A stretch of 64,000 nt of DNA from the NCBI RefSeq assembly GCF_000685805.1, contig NZ_JMKP01000006.1, positions 58,400 to 122,399 of the forward strand, in the 5' to 3' direction. The notes below the pieces were generated by a model, which searched no databases, was not told the origin of the DNA, and saw only the letters and a program-made list of their open reading frames with translations. Below are positions 17,965-26,376 of the stretch, one piece after another. Numbering within the stretch: position 1 is the first letter of the stretch; every line of letters starts with the position of its first letter. Made by a program: the position numbers and the translations under genes. The DNA comes from Psychrobacter phenylpyruvicus DSM 7000 = NBRC 102152. Lineage in GTDB: Bacteria > Pseudomonadota > Gammaproteobacteria > Pseudomonadales > Moraxellaceae.

Positions 17965-18150
17965 TCAACCTCTAGGATGATGAGCCTCATGCAGTTGTTG
18001 CAACCTTGCGGTGGCGACATGGGTATAAATCTGCGTGGTCGATAAGTCACTGTGGCCCAATAACAATTGCACACTGCGCAAATCAGCGCCGTGATTGAGC
18101 AGATGGGTGGCAAAAGCGTGGCGCAGAGTGTGTGGTGATAAGTCGCTTTC
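17965..18150 (-). repeat. Direct repeat of the xerD 3' end (partner at 16011-16195)
   Basis: The 3' end of intact xerD is repeated about 1.95 kb away at 16011-16195, same orientation, with near-identical protein but many synonymous changes. The longest identical tracts seen are about 20 bases (GTGGCGACATGGGTATAAAT) and 17 bases. Homology stops abruptly near 16195/18150. This is the expected picture for attL/attR-like ends of an element in the 3' end of a gene. Confidence 0.65.
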
Positions 18151-18903
18151 TATGCCGGCTTGTTTGGCGTATTTTTTTAGCATATACCAAAAGTTTTGGC
18201 GGGTCATATAACCGCCTTGGGTGGTCAAAAACACCGCTTGGCAGTTGCCAGACTTTAGATGCGCCACCAACTCGCCTCGAGCATGGCTCAAGTAATCATC
18301 CAAGGCTTCACTGGCGTATTCGCCCAAAGGCACTAGACGTGTTTTGTTGCCCTTACCGGTGATTTGTAGCCAGCCGGCATTTAAGTTGACCTGCTCAAGA
18401 GATAAATTCATCAGCTCACTGACCCGTAAGCCGCAAGCGTAAAGCACCTCTAACATCGCTTTATCACGTAACCCCAGTGCAGTACTGGTGTCGGGGGCTG
18501 ACAGTAGGTTTTCCACATCGGTTTCGGACAAGTCTTTTGGCAGGGAGCGACCAATCTTTGGGGTTTTAATCCGTTCACACGGGTTGTCTTCACGGCGCTC
18601 ATTACCCACCATCCACAAGTAGAACTGACGCAGGCTAGAGAGCATACGTGCTTGGGTGCGTGGGGTTTTGCCTTGCTTGTTAAGCGCTGTCAGGCACTGC
18701 ATGACATCGGTATCCTCCCACAGGGTCAGCGCCTTGGTATTGGTAGTTTCGCAGTGCTTTAAGTCACGCACATAAGCATTACGGGTCCGAGTAGATAGAC
18801 CGCGCGCCAACATCGCTTGACGAAACTCGGTGATATAGGCTGGCTCGTCATCCACAGCGAGGGCTTTGGGTTGTCTGGGTTGTACGGCGCGATCACGACT
18901 CAT
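17965..18903 (-). CDS. xerD: Site-specific tyrosine recombinase XerD
   Basis: A 312-residue tyrosine recombinase that, with XerC, resolves chromosome dimers at dif. The N-terminal SAM-like core-binding domain covers about 20-105. The catalytic domain has Arg160 (CGLRVSEL), Lys184 region, His258-x-x-Arg261, His284 (LLGHSD) and nucleophile Tyr293 (TQIYTH). The ending HHPRG and TRQNFWYMLKKYA favour XerD over XerC. Its 3' end may have been supplied by an integrating element, since a second copy of that end lies downstream. The ATG at 18903 is the farthest upstream in frame. Confidence 0.9.
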   Translation of the reverse strand: MSRDRAVQPRQPKALAVDDEPAYITEFRQAMLARGLSTRTRNAYVRDLKHCETTNTKALTLWEDTDVMQCLTALNKQGKTPRTQARMLSSLRQFYLWMVGNERREDNPCERIKTPKIGRSLPKDLSETDVENLLSAPDTSTALGLRDKAMLEVLYACGLRVSELMNLSLEQVNLNAGWLQITGKGNKTRLVPLGEYASEALDDYLSHARGELVAHLKSGNCQAVFLTTQGGYMTRQNFWYMLKKYAKQAGIESDLSPHTLRHAFATHLLNHGADLRSVQLLLGHSDLSTTQIYTHVATARLQQLHEAHHPRG

Positions 18904-19024
18904 GGGGCACTCTCAAAACACTTAACGGATAAAAATATAATAGTAACAACAGCTTGGCCATAGAATATAGCACAAAAGCAAGCCACAGTTATGGCACACG
19001 CTATGGCCATAGAATCTGGGTTAT

Positions 19025-19062
19025 AAAAAAGAGGTCAAACCCATAAGATGACCTCTTTTTTT
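19025..19062. terminator. Intrinsic terminator after tusA
   Basis: GAGGTCA / TGACCTC stem with an 11-base loop, flanked by A-run and T-run, placed just beyond the tusA stop on the minus strand. It separates tusA from xerD. Confidence 0.8.
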
Positions 19063-19092
19063 GGCAGATTAGGGTTTTATGGTCTAAATGAA

Positions 19093-19386
19093 TTAGCCCT
19101 GCTTTTTTTGTACCACATAACGATAAAGCTTATCGGTATGTAGCTCTGGGTCACCGGCAGGGTTGTCTGCTTCTGATTGTGAGACTAGGGTGTGACCTAA
19201 GTGACGACAGAAGTTGGGAATATCGCGAGTGGTCGCAGGGTCAGTGGCCAAAATCTCAATATAGTCACCGCCTTCTGCTTTGCGAACGGTGCGGTGCAAT
19301 AACATCACTGGCTCTGGACAAATCAGGCCTTGGGTGTCTAGGTGATGCTCGATAGGGTGTTCTGGGGTGGTATCAGCAGTGCTCAT
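19093..19386 (-). CDS. tusA: Sulfurtransferase TusA family protein
   Basis: A 97-residue small protein with the TusA hallmark CPEP (Cys23 as persulfide carrier) in LDTQGLICPEPVMLLHRTVRK, followed by the ILATDPATTRDIPNFCRHLGH block. TusA takes sulfur from IscS and passes it to tRNA thiolation or molybdenum cofactor steps. The partners TusBCDE are not nearby. Length is slightly above the usual 80 because of N- and C-terminal tails. Its gene lies between the ruvX-linked membrane gene and xerD on the same strand. Confidence 0.88.
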   Translation of the reverse strand: MSTADTTPEHPIEHHLDTQGLICPEPVMLLHRTVRKAEGGDYIEILATDPATTRDIPNFCRHLGHTLVSQSEADNPAGDPELHTDKLYRYVVQKKQG

Positions 19387-19475
19387 AATGGATAACTCTT
19401 TACAGGTGTATTGTCTATAAATAGGTGATCAAAAAACGGATAATAGCGGACTAACAAGGGACAACGAGGTGTAAT

Positions 19476-19964
19476 CTACAGTCCTTGTCTGTCATCAATA
19501 AAGTTAAAAAAGCGCTTAAAGGTGGCCTGAAACCAGTACGCTACGCCAATCCAAGCGGCCATTGCCAGCCACAGCCAGTCTGATAGTGAAAACAACAGAC
19601 AAACAATGAGCAGTAAGCTGGCACCACCGACACTCATCATCAGCATCGAGGGCTGACTTAAACGATAGCGGTAGACCAAGAAGGCTTGGTATAGGGTAAA
19701 AGGTATGGTCAAACCTACCAAAATATAAGGTAAATAGTGAAATAACCAATACATTTGGCCACTGCCATGGAACATCTTTAGGCTCGCTAAAGTACCAAAT
19801 ACCACAAAGGCAAAGATGGCCAACACGATAACCAAGATAGACAGCTTGTTTATCTTTTGTGCATCGCGTAATAGCTTAATGGCCGCAGCAGGAAACCCAG
19901 CAATACTTCCCTTAGATGAGGCGGTGGTTGACGGGTTAGGGCGGTTTTCAGTCTCTGTACTCAT
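19476..19964 (-). CDS. Membrane protein of unknown function
   Basis: About 162 residues from the ATG at 19964, with a hydrophilic Ser/Thr-rich N-terminus and four predicted transmembrane segments (roughly 47-67, 77-97, 109-128 and 131-148). A GTG at 20039, touching the ruvX stop, would add 25 residues (187 in all). The ATG is preferred because the extension looks unlike a protein start, but coupling to ruvX via the GTG is possible. No family recognised. It is in line with recN-yqgE-ruvX upstream and tusA downstream. Confidence 0.65.
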   Translation of the reverse strand: MSTETENRPNPSTTASSKGSIAGFPAAAIKLLRDAQKINKLSILVIVLAIFAFVVFGTLASLKMFHGSGQMYWLFHYLPYILVGLTIPFTLYQAFLVYRYRLSQPSMLMMSVGGASLLLIVCLLFSLSDWLWLAMAAWIGVAYWFQATFKRFFNFIDDRQGL

Positions 19965-20039
19965 GGCTTTAGGCTTATAGGTTATTGAGCAATAAAAAAG
20001 GGCTAGCGGTTTAATCTTTGGGTGTTGGCTATAACGCAC

Positions 20040-20561
20040 TTAGTCTGCTTTATAAGTGGCAATGTCTTCGGCATGATCAGGATTGGCCAAGTAGCTTTGT
20101 AATAATAGGCAAGCAGAAATATCATCAATAGGATCCCGCTCATTCTTTATTAGGCCAAGCTCCCAAGCCATCTCACGCGCCTCTATTGAGGTGAGGCGCT
20201 CATCAAATAATTGCACCGGCACATGAATACGCTGCTCCATCAGGCGATGTGCCAAGCGGCGAGCAAACTTGTGTGCCCGCTTGGCAATCATTGAGCTGCT
20301 ACCGTCCATATTTAGCGGCAGACCTACCACCACCCGGCCAATTTTCCAGGTATCGATTATGCCCAGTAGATTGTCCCAATCAGCGGGCTGGCCGTTATTC
20401 ATTGCTAGGATATCAAAGGGGCGTGCGTCTTGGGTAACGGTATTGCCCAAAGCCATGCCCATCTTTTTAACGCCATAATCTAGGCCTAAAAGTACGGTTT
20501 GCTCAGGGCGGGCAGCTTCAATGTTAACTTCTTTAGAGTTTAAATTCTCATTATTTGGCAT
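20040..20561 (-). CDS. ruvX: YqgF/RuvX pre-16S rRNA nuclease (putative Holliday junction resolvase)
   Basis: A 173-residue RNase H-fold nuclease. It shows LGLDYGVKKMG with catalytic Asp28, VVGLPLNMDGS, the FDERLTSIEA block and a C-terminal DDISACLLLQSYL with conserved Asp residues. E. coli YqgF trims the 5' end of 16S rRNA; a Holliday-junction role was proposed earlier. It lies downstream of yqgE, the usual gammaproteobacterial pairing, across a gap of about 145 bases. Confidence 0.92.
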   Translation of the reverse strand: MPNNENLNSKEVNIEAARPEQTVLLGLDYGVKKMGMALGNTVTQDARPFDILAMNNGQPADWDNLLGIIDTWKIGRVVVGLPLNMDGSSSMIAKRAHKFARRLAHRLMEQRIHVPVQLFDERLTSIEAREMAWELGLIKNERDPIDDISACLLLQSYLANPDHAEDIATYKAD

Positions 20562-20707
20562 AGATACAATTATCGCTTAATCGGCAAATTTATTATTAGT
20601 CAGGGCTAGATAACCCTAACTTAATTAGCGGGTAGACTTAGTTACAGAGAGGGCCAATAGACGAGAACTGGAGACTCGGCGGTAACCCAATCAAAGACAA
20701 TACAATA

Positions 20708-21271
20708 CTAGGCATGACCTATGTCATCACTTAAAAAGTCCAAATCCACTCCAATTTTCTGAGCAGCATGGCGCCAACGCTCTTCAAAAGGTATCTCAAA
20801 TAACAAAGACAAGTCGCCCGGGCTGACCAACCAATCGCCTTGGTTAATCTCTTTTTCTAACTGCCCTTTAAACCAGCTGGCATGACCTAGGCACAGGTGG
20901 TAATGACCGACGCCTTCTCCGGCGGCAATTCTTACTAAGATATCCTTACTGGTGGTAATGCACACATTCTCAGAGATAGCGAAAGAGGAGGCCCAAGTGG
21001 GTTGACCGGTGTGCAGCACAAATCCCACCTCGGGAAAAACTGGGCCACCGTCTAAGGCCAAGTCCTGCATTACCGACTGATCACTAACGTCAATGTCTAA
21101 GTTTTCGAGCAGTTGACCCACGCGCGCCTCTAAGATAGGGCGATTGACAACCAATCCCAGAACGCCATGTTTGTCATGACGACAGATATAGACCAGCGTC
21201 TGCGCAAAGCGCTCATCTGGCATATTGGGAGAAGCTATTAGGAAATGATGGGTCAAATTATCAAGGGTCAT
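20708..21271 (-). CDS. YqgE/AlgH family protein
   Basis: A 187-residue protein starting with [27 protein letters not shown], then [10 protein letters not shown] and [15 protein letters not shown], the standard UPF0301/AlgH blocks. The family is cytoplasmic and uncharacterised in biochemistry; AlgH was named from alginate regulation in Pseudomonas. Its position just upstream of ruvX is conserved in gammaproteobacteria. The start ATG at 21271 matches the family N-terminus. Confidence 0.9.
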   Translation of the reverse strand: MTLDNLTHHFLIASPNMPDERFAQTLVYICRHDKHGVLGLVVNRPILEARVGQLLENLDIDVSDQSVMQDLALDGGPVFPEVGFVLHTGQPTWASSFAISENVCITTSKDILVRIAAGEGVGHYHLCLGHASWFKGQLEKEINQGDWLVSPGDLSLLFEIPFEERWRHAAQKIGVDLDFLSDDIGHA

Positions 21272-21451
21272 AGATTTGGCAAACTTACTAGTAAATAAAT
21301 GGGAATCAGGGAACTATTAATATGGGGGCAAGCACAATTAAAGCAACGCTTACTATATTAAAGCAACGAGACTATAGGTGGCCCCTCTACCATAGTTACC
21401 ACCGAGTTAGCAGTCAATATGCTTTTGAGCAGCAAGTGCTACCAAAGGTTA

Positions 21452-21485
21452 GCTATTTATTGACATCAGCTATTTATTGACATCA
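21452..21485. repeat. 17-bp tandem duplication over the recN stop codon
   Basis: Two perfect copies of GCTATTTATTGACATCA lie head to tail (21452-21468 and 21469-21485). The recN stop codon (21470-21472) falls at the junction, so the duplication leaves the protein end unchanged. Confidence 0.9.
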
Positions 21486-23224
21486 GCAAGTAGACTGCGG
21501 GCATGCTCACGGGTCACCTCAGTGATATTTACTCCGCCAGACATACGGGCCAACTCATCAACTTGAGCTTCATTCTCAATGACATTGATTTGGCTAGTGG
21601 TTTGGCCTTCATCAGTGTCATGATGTTTTTGCACTAAAATGTGTTGATGCGCTTGAGCCGCTACTTGAGCTTGGTGGGTAATGGCCAATAACTGGCGGTG
21701 TGTCCCTAGTTGGCGTAGCAATTCACCCACCACTTGTGCTGTACCCCCACTAATCCCAACATCCACCTCATCAAATACCAGCATAGGCTCAGAGATGTTT
21801 GCGTCCGTTTCAGTAGTGTCTGCTTGGTTAGGCTGCTGATTGTGCGTCGCCAATAGCACCTGCATGACCAATGCCATACGCGATAACTCACCTCCGGAGG
21901 CAATTTTGTACAAAGGTTGCATTGGCATACCAACGTTGGCACTGAACATCAGCTCAATGTCATGCTTGCCTTGGGCGTTATAATTTTCAGCCGCTCTTTC
22001 GGTAAATACAAATTCACAGCGAGCGTTCGGTAGAGCTAAAGGTTGCAGCTGAGCTACTAACTCTGCACTGATACTGGGCGCTACTTGTTGACGTACTGTC
22101 CCAAGCTCAGTGGCTAAAGCAGTAAAGTCCTGCCAAGCATCGTTAATTTGGGCCTCTAACACTTCAGAGGTGGGCTGATTTACTAGATTATCCAGCTCCT
22201 CTTGCCAGACTTGGGCCTCTTCGACTAAGTTAATCGCAGGCAAGCCATGTTTGCGTGACAGGCGATGCCCTAAGCTGATTAAAGTATTAAGCTCTTCAAG
22301 ACGTTCAGGGTCAGGCAGTTGCTGTTCGGCGTAATCTGCCAGCAAGCCCACAGCCTCACTGACATGTTGCTGGGCTAAATACAAAGACTCACTGGCTTGG
22401 CTGAAGGTGGCACTCACCTCAGATTGATTTTCACAAAGACGAATGGCCTTACCGAGTAAATCCATCGCATCTGGATCATCTGAGTCATTGTCCAACAGCT
22501 GAACCGCATGACTGGCCTCAAGCATCAAAGCTTCTAAGTTAGACAGCTCGTCATGTTCTGCCTCGATTTGCTCATAATCGACGGCCAATAAAGGGGAGAT
22601 ATCTGCCAATTGGCTATTTAGCAGCTCAATGCGATCATTACGATGGGCTTCTTTGGCGGCGATCTCTTCGGCTTGACGCTTAAGTCTTTGATAGGCTTTA
22701 TAAGCCTGCTCGGTCTGATTTGCCAAGGGTTGCAAGCCGGCAATACTGTCCAGCCACTCCACCACGAAGGAGGGCTTTAATAAGGCTTGCTGAGCGTGCT
22801 GGCTGTGAATATTGACCAGCATCGAGCCTAATTCTTTTAATTCAGTCAGACTAACAGGAGCGCCGTTTAGCCAAGCTTTGGAGCGGCCATTACTACTTAA
22901 TTGGCGACGAATCAAAACCTCACTCTCGAACTCGCGGTCATGACTTTCGAACCATTGGCGTACTGCAGCGGCGGTGTTGGTATTGTGAGTCGACGCGCTA
23001 CTAGCATCTACAGCAAATTCAAATTGAGCGTAGATGTCTGCATGGTCCTTACCATGACGAACCATACTGGTATCGGCACGCCCGCCTATACATAAGGATA
23101 AGGCATCTAGCAGTAATGATTTACCAGCACCGGTCTCTCCGGTAATGACATTGAAACCGTCGTAGAATGACAGCTCGTGATGGTTAATTAAGGCGAAGTT
23201 TTGCAGTGTCAGAGAAGTTAGCAT
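21470..23224 (-). CDS. recN: DNA repair protein RecN
   Basis: A 584-residue SMC-like ATPase for double-strand break repair. Walker A GETGAGKS is at 29-36 and a long coiled-coil centre follows. The ABC signature SGGELSRMALVMQV and Walker B LVFDEVDVGISGG are near the C-terminus, then LAITHQAQVAAQA. Slightly longer than E. coli RecN (553). The ATG at 23224 is preferred over a TTG two codons upstream. No clear SOS box was identified in the upstream gap. Confidence 0.93.
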   Translation of the reverse strand: MLTSLTLQNFALINHHELSFYDGFNVITGETGAGKSLLLDALSLCIGGRADTSMVRHGKDHADIYAQFEFAVDASSASTHNTNTAAAVRQWFESHDREFESEVLIRRQLSSNGRSKAWLNGAPVSLTELKELGSMLVNIHSQHAQQALLKPSFVVEWLDSIAGLQPLANQTEQAYKAYQRLKRQAEEIAAKEAHRNDRIELLNSQLADISPLLAVDYEQIEAEHDELSNLEALMLEASHAVQLLDNDSDDPDAMDLLGKAIRLCENQSEVSATFSQASESLYLAQQHVSEAVGLLADYAEQQLPDPERLEELNTLISLGHRLSRKHGLPAINLVEEAQVWQEELDNLVNQPTSEVLEAQINDAWQDFTALATELGTVRQQVAPSISAELVAQLQPLALPNARCEFVFTERAAENYNAQGKHDIELMFSANVGMPMQPLYKIASGGELSRMALVMQVLLATHNQQPNQADTTETDANISEPMLVFDEVDVGISGGTAQVVGELLRQLGTHRQLLAITHQAQVAAQAHQHILVQKHHDTDEGQTTSQINVIENEAQVDELARMSGGVNITEVTREHARSLLADVNK

Positions 23225-23540
23225 CAGCAATCTCGATAGGGGTGTTTATTAGAAAAAAAACACTAAAAAACGGACAAAAATAGTATCAGTATCGTATCGC
23301 TATGACCGCTTAAAAGCAAATAAGGCAATAGGGTTGTTGCGATTAGTTTTTCACTTTATTACGACTATAAAATTGCATAGCCGTTAAGTGTAGCTGGATA
23401 TATAAAGCCATTTTAATATTAATACAAGCTTTATTGTAGATAACTAAAGTGACAGGTATTGATTATAAAGTGATTTATTTTTGTCACAAAAGTCAAATCT
23501 CTGAGTGTGCAAAAAGTATGTGAATAAAAAAGTAAGTCAC

Positions 23541-23549
23541 TGATATAAT
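23541..23549 (+). promoter_or_regulatory. Candidate extended -10 promoter upstream of ppnP
   Basis: The 523-bp gap 23231-23753 between the divergent recN and ppnP contains TGATATAAT, an extended -10 (TGnTATAAT), about 200 bases before ppnP. No matching -35 is obvious. The rest of the gap is A/T-rich non-coding sequence without other recognisable features. Confidence 0.4.
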
Positions 23550-23753
23550 GCTAAAACGCCTATACCAAAGCCTAATGAAGATTTGGAATAGCTGATATTT
23601 AAAAAACATCTGCCATGTCACAATCATTTTAGTAATATTGTGGTAGCATTGAATAACAAAAAAGTAGCATCCAAAAGTAGGGCTGTAAGTTGAACGCTAA
23701 CTGATTTCTAGCCCATGACTATTATTAAGTAGACTAAGATTGAGGAAGTCATC

Positions 23754-24086
23754 ATGACGACGACTTATGACCAGGTTTCTGTCGTAAAAAACGCCACTAT
23801 CTCTTATGATGGCAGGTGTAGTAGCCATACAGTATTATTTGAAGATGGCAGCAAAAAAATGCTTGGTGTCATCTTACCTTGTGACGAGCATGTCCGTGAA
23901 TATGAGTTTGCTACTCATACTTCGGAGAGAATGGAGATCACCAGTGGTGAGTGTGAAGTGAAGATTACCGGTGAAGAGGATTTTACCTATTATCGTGCCG
24001 GTCAAGCTTTTGTGGTGGCAGGAGACAGTAGCTTCACTTTGCGTACCGACCAAATTGTACAGTATATCTGTCATCTTGAAGGTTAA
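23754..24086 (+). CDS. ppnP: Pyrimidine/purine nucleoside phosphorylase PpnP (DUF1255)
   Basis: A 110-residue cupin-fold protein: NATISYDGRCSSHTVLFEDGSKKMLGVILP, then TSERMEITSGECEVKI and GQAFVVAGDSSF, the PpnP/YaiE pattern. PpnP splits diverse nucleosides with phosphate in salvage. About 15 residues longer than E. coli PpnP at the N-terminus. The ATG at 23754 is preceded by GAGGAAG. Single gene; a short tandem duplication covers its stop codon. Confidence 0.9.
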   Translation: MTTTYDQVSVVKNATISYDGRCSSHTVLFEDGSKKMLGVILPCDEHVREYEFATHTSERMEITSGECEVKITGEEDFTYYRAGQAFVVAGDSSFTLRTDQIVQYICHLEG

Positions 24087-24111
24087 ATACTGTCATCTTG
24101 AAGGCTAACCA
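24068..24111. repeat. 22-bp tandem duplication over the ppnP stop codon
   Basis: CTGTCATCTTGAAGGTTAA and CTGTCATCTTGAAGGCTAA follow one another 22 bases apart, with one mismatch visible. The first copy holds the real stop codon at 24084-24086. Confidence 0.85.
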
Positions 24112-24216
24112 AAAGATAGATCAGGGCGGTTAAATCTATTCGATAATTGCCAGCAACAAAAAGCTTAACTGGGTTAATCAGTTCAGATTTTGGTTAAATT
24201 TTCTTATGATATTTAG

Positions 24217-24246
24217 AGCACCCACAGTGTATACTTTGGGTGCTTC
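24217..24246 (+). terminator. Weak hairpin after ppnP
   Basis: Stem AGCACCCA / TGGGTGCT with a 12-base loop but only a poor T-run, in the 352-bp gap between ppnP and rlmB. It may be a weak terminator. Nothing else in 24112-24438 was recognised. Confidence 0.35.
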
Positions 24247-24438
24247 CGTGTCTTATGGCTATCTCTGCGGCCACTGACCCGCTTCAAGGGTGTCTTCCTC
24301 ATATTCACTGCAAAGTAAACTTAGGCGTAGTAAACTAAATACAGCTCTAGTTATGTTATTTTTCTATAATTTTACTTATACCCATATCTCAGTTATATAA
24401 AAACTTCACCGATATAAAAACAGCTAAAAGGTTATTTT

Positions 24439-25233
24439 ATGGCAAAGCCAGTTCATTTTTATGGAATTCATGCTATCCATGCTTTGTTGACTCATCGTCC
24501 TACCGATGCCATGGCATTATTTGTGCAACAAGGTCGCAGTGCTAAAGAGGGGGGTCAACACAACTCAGAAGAAGAAGCTGATTCTACTTTTGAAGAGATT
24601 TTGCAGCTTGCGGAACAAATGGGTGTAAGCATTCAACAAGCCAGCCGAGACAAGCTAACCGCTCTATGTGGCAGCCCTCAACATCAGGGCGTGGTGCTTA
24701 ATGCCCGTCCGCTAGCGATGGCCGATGAAGGCGAGATTGCAACTATTGCAAAATCAGAGGATGCTTTATTTTTGGTACTGGATCAAATTACCGATGCGCA
24801 TAACTTAGGCGCTTGTTTGCGTACAGCGGCGGCTATGGGCGTAGATGCGGTTATCTGTCCTAAGCATCATTCAGCTAGCCTTACGCCCACAGTGGCCAAG
24901 GTCTCAGTGGGAGCGATGGAGATTATGCCAGTGATTGCGGTCACTAACTTGGCCCGCTGTATTGAAAACTTAAAGCAAGCCGGGGTGTTTGTTTACGGTA
25001 CGGCACTAGATGAGACCGCCAAAGCCTTACCTGATGTGGATTTAAAAGGCAAAGTAGCGATTATTATGGGATCAGAGGGTGAGGGTATGCGCCGCTTGAC
25101 CACAGAGCGCTGCGATGAGCTGGTTTATATTCCTATGAGTGGCAATAAGCATGGCTCATTACAAAGCCTAAATGTGAGCGTGGCCACAGGTATGGTGCTG
25201 TATGAGGTGAGCCGTCAGCGCCACCAAGCCTAG
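24439..25233 (+). CDS. rlmB: 23S rRNA (guanosine2251-2'-O)-methyltransferase RlmB
   Basis: A 264-residue SPOUT methyltransferase. It has an N-terminal L30e-like substrate-binding domain (FYGIHAIHALL) with a charged insertion near 36-55. The SPOUT core has LDQITDAHNLGACLRTAAAMG, IIMGSEGEGMRR and IPMSGNKHGSLQSLNVSVA, the knot motifs. It methylates G2251 in the ribosomal P loop. Stand-alone gene followed by a shared terminator with coaE. Confidence 0.92.
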   Translation: MAKPVHFYGIHAIHALLTHRPTDAMALFVQQGRSAKEGGQHNSEEEADSTFEEILQLAEQMGVSIQQASRDKLTALCGSPQHQGVVLNARPLAMADEGEIATIAKSEDALFLVLDQITDAHNLGACLRTAAAMGVDAVICPKHHSASLTPTVAKVSVGAMEIMPVIAVTNLARCIENLKQAGVFVYGTALDETAKALPDVDLKGKVAIIMGSEGEGMRRLTTERCDELVYIPMSGNKHGSLQSLNVSVATGMVLYEVSRQRHQA

Positions 25234-25305
25234 GGTAAAGAAAATAAGATAAAATAAAATAAGCAGTTTTAGATAAAGCTGCTGCTGGCAACCCGTTTTT
25301 AGGGC

Positions 25306-25337
25306 CAAAAAAAGAGCGATTGATCATCGCTCTTTTT
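25306..25337. terminator. Bidirectional intrinsic terminator
   Basis: GAGCGAT / ATCGCTC stem with a 5-base loop, flanked by A-run and T-run, between convergent rlmB and coaE. Confidence 0.8.
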
Positions 25338-25387
25338 CATGGGCTCTTTTTTTGGCTGTTACTTAATTTATATTGGCACTGATTTTA

Positions 25388-26104
25388 TCAGTAGCGTGGC
25401 ATTTTTCTAAACGCCAAATAGCTTTCGTGCAAAGGCTCAAGCTGCGCATGTAGCTGGGCTAAATCACCATTATTACAGACCACATCGTCGGCCTGTTCAA
25501 CTCTGGCTTTTCGGGATAGCTGATTGGCCATGATTGCTTTAATTTTTTCAACGCTCTGAGTGTCGCGGCGGCTGGCACGTTTTAGCTGGGTTTCCTCACT
25601 GGCATCTACTACCAATACTCTATCACACAAAGACACCAGCCCTGCCTCATAGCTTTCAAACAATAAAGGCGCTGATAAAATGGCATAAGCAGACTTTACT
25701 TGATTGAGCTGATTTTTAATTTCTTGACGAATGGCGGGGTGGGTAATGGACTCTAAGGTCAACAAAGCTTTGTCATTTTCAAAAACATGATCACGGACCG
25801 CGCGGCGATCCATCTCCCCGTTTTTATCTAGCACCCAGTCTCCAAAGGCTTCGACCAGCTTTTGTAGAGCAGGACTGCCTTTTTTCATGATCTGGTGTCC
25901 CACCACATCTGCATCCACCACGTCTATCCCTTTTGCCGCGAACCAGTCTGATACAGCGGTCTTGCCACTACCTATACCTCCAGTTAAGCCAATAATAGGG
26001 GTATTTACATAAAAAGTTTGGAACTTTTGCGGCGGGTCAATCTCGTGCTCATCTTGTTGACTATCGGGGTGTGACAGTGAGTGGGTGTGATTGTCGTATG
26101 TCAT
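25388..26104 (-). CDS. coaE: Dephospho-CoA kinase
   Basis: A 238-residue P-loop kinase that phosphorylates the 3' hydroxyl of dephospho-CoA in the last step of CoA synthesis. P-loop GGIGSGKT is at 42-49, then DVVDADVVGHQIM, ITHPAIRQEI and VLVVDASEETQLKR. The His-rich first ~30 residues extend beyond the family norm. The ATG at 26104 is the annotated start; the family match itself begins near residue 36. It is the last gene of the pilB-pilC-pilD-coaE row, a common gammaproteobacterial arrangement. Confidence 0.93.
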   Translation of the reverse strand: MTYDNHTHSLSHPDSQQDEHEIDPPQKFQTFYVNTPIIGLTGGIGSGKTAVSDWFAAKGIDVVDADVVGHQIMKKGSPALQKLVEAFGDWVLDKNGEMDRRAVRDHVFENDKALLTLESITHPAIRQEIKNQLNQVKSAYAILSAPLLFESYEAGLVSLCDRVLVVDASEETQLKRASRRDTQSVEKIKAIMANQLSRKARVEQADDVVCNNGDLAQLHAQLEPLHESYLAFRKMPRY

Positions 26105-26376
26105 ATCAATACCTTAAAACACGTGCTTTTGAGAATTAAACGGGGAAGGTGAGAGTGGCTAGCCGGAACTCCTACGCCGCATATTTGAGCTTGCGCTCAA
26201 AATTAGGCTATAAATGAAGTGCGCTGAAAGTTAGGCCATAAAAAAACATATAACCGCTAAAGTTAGCATGTTCTGAAAATTGTTTTGTATTAATTACTGT
26301 GCTTAATCTCAGTGCGCTAGTAACCAAAGCAGAGGCAATCCAATTAAATGGCAGAACGATCAGTTACTGGGCTTGG

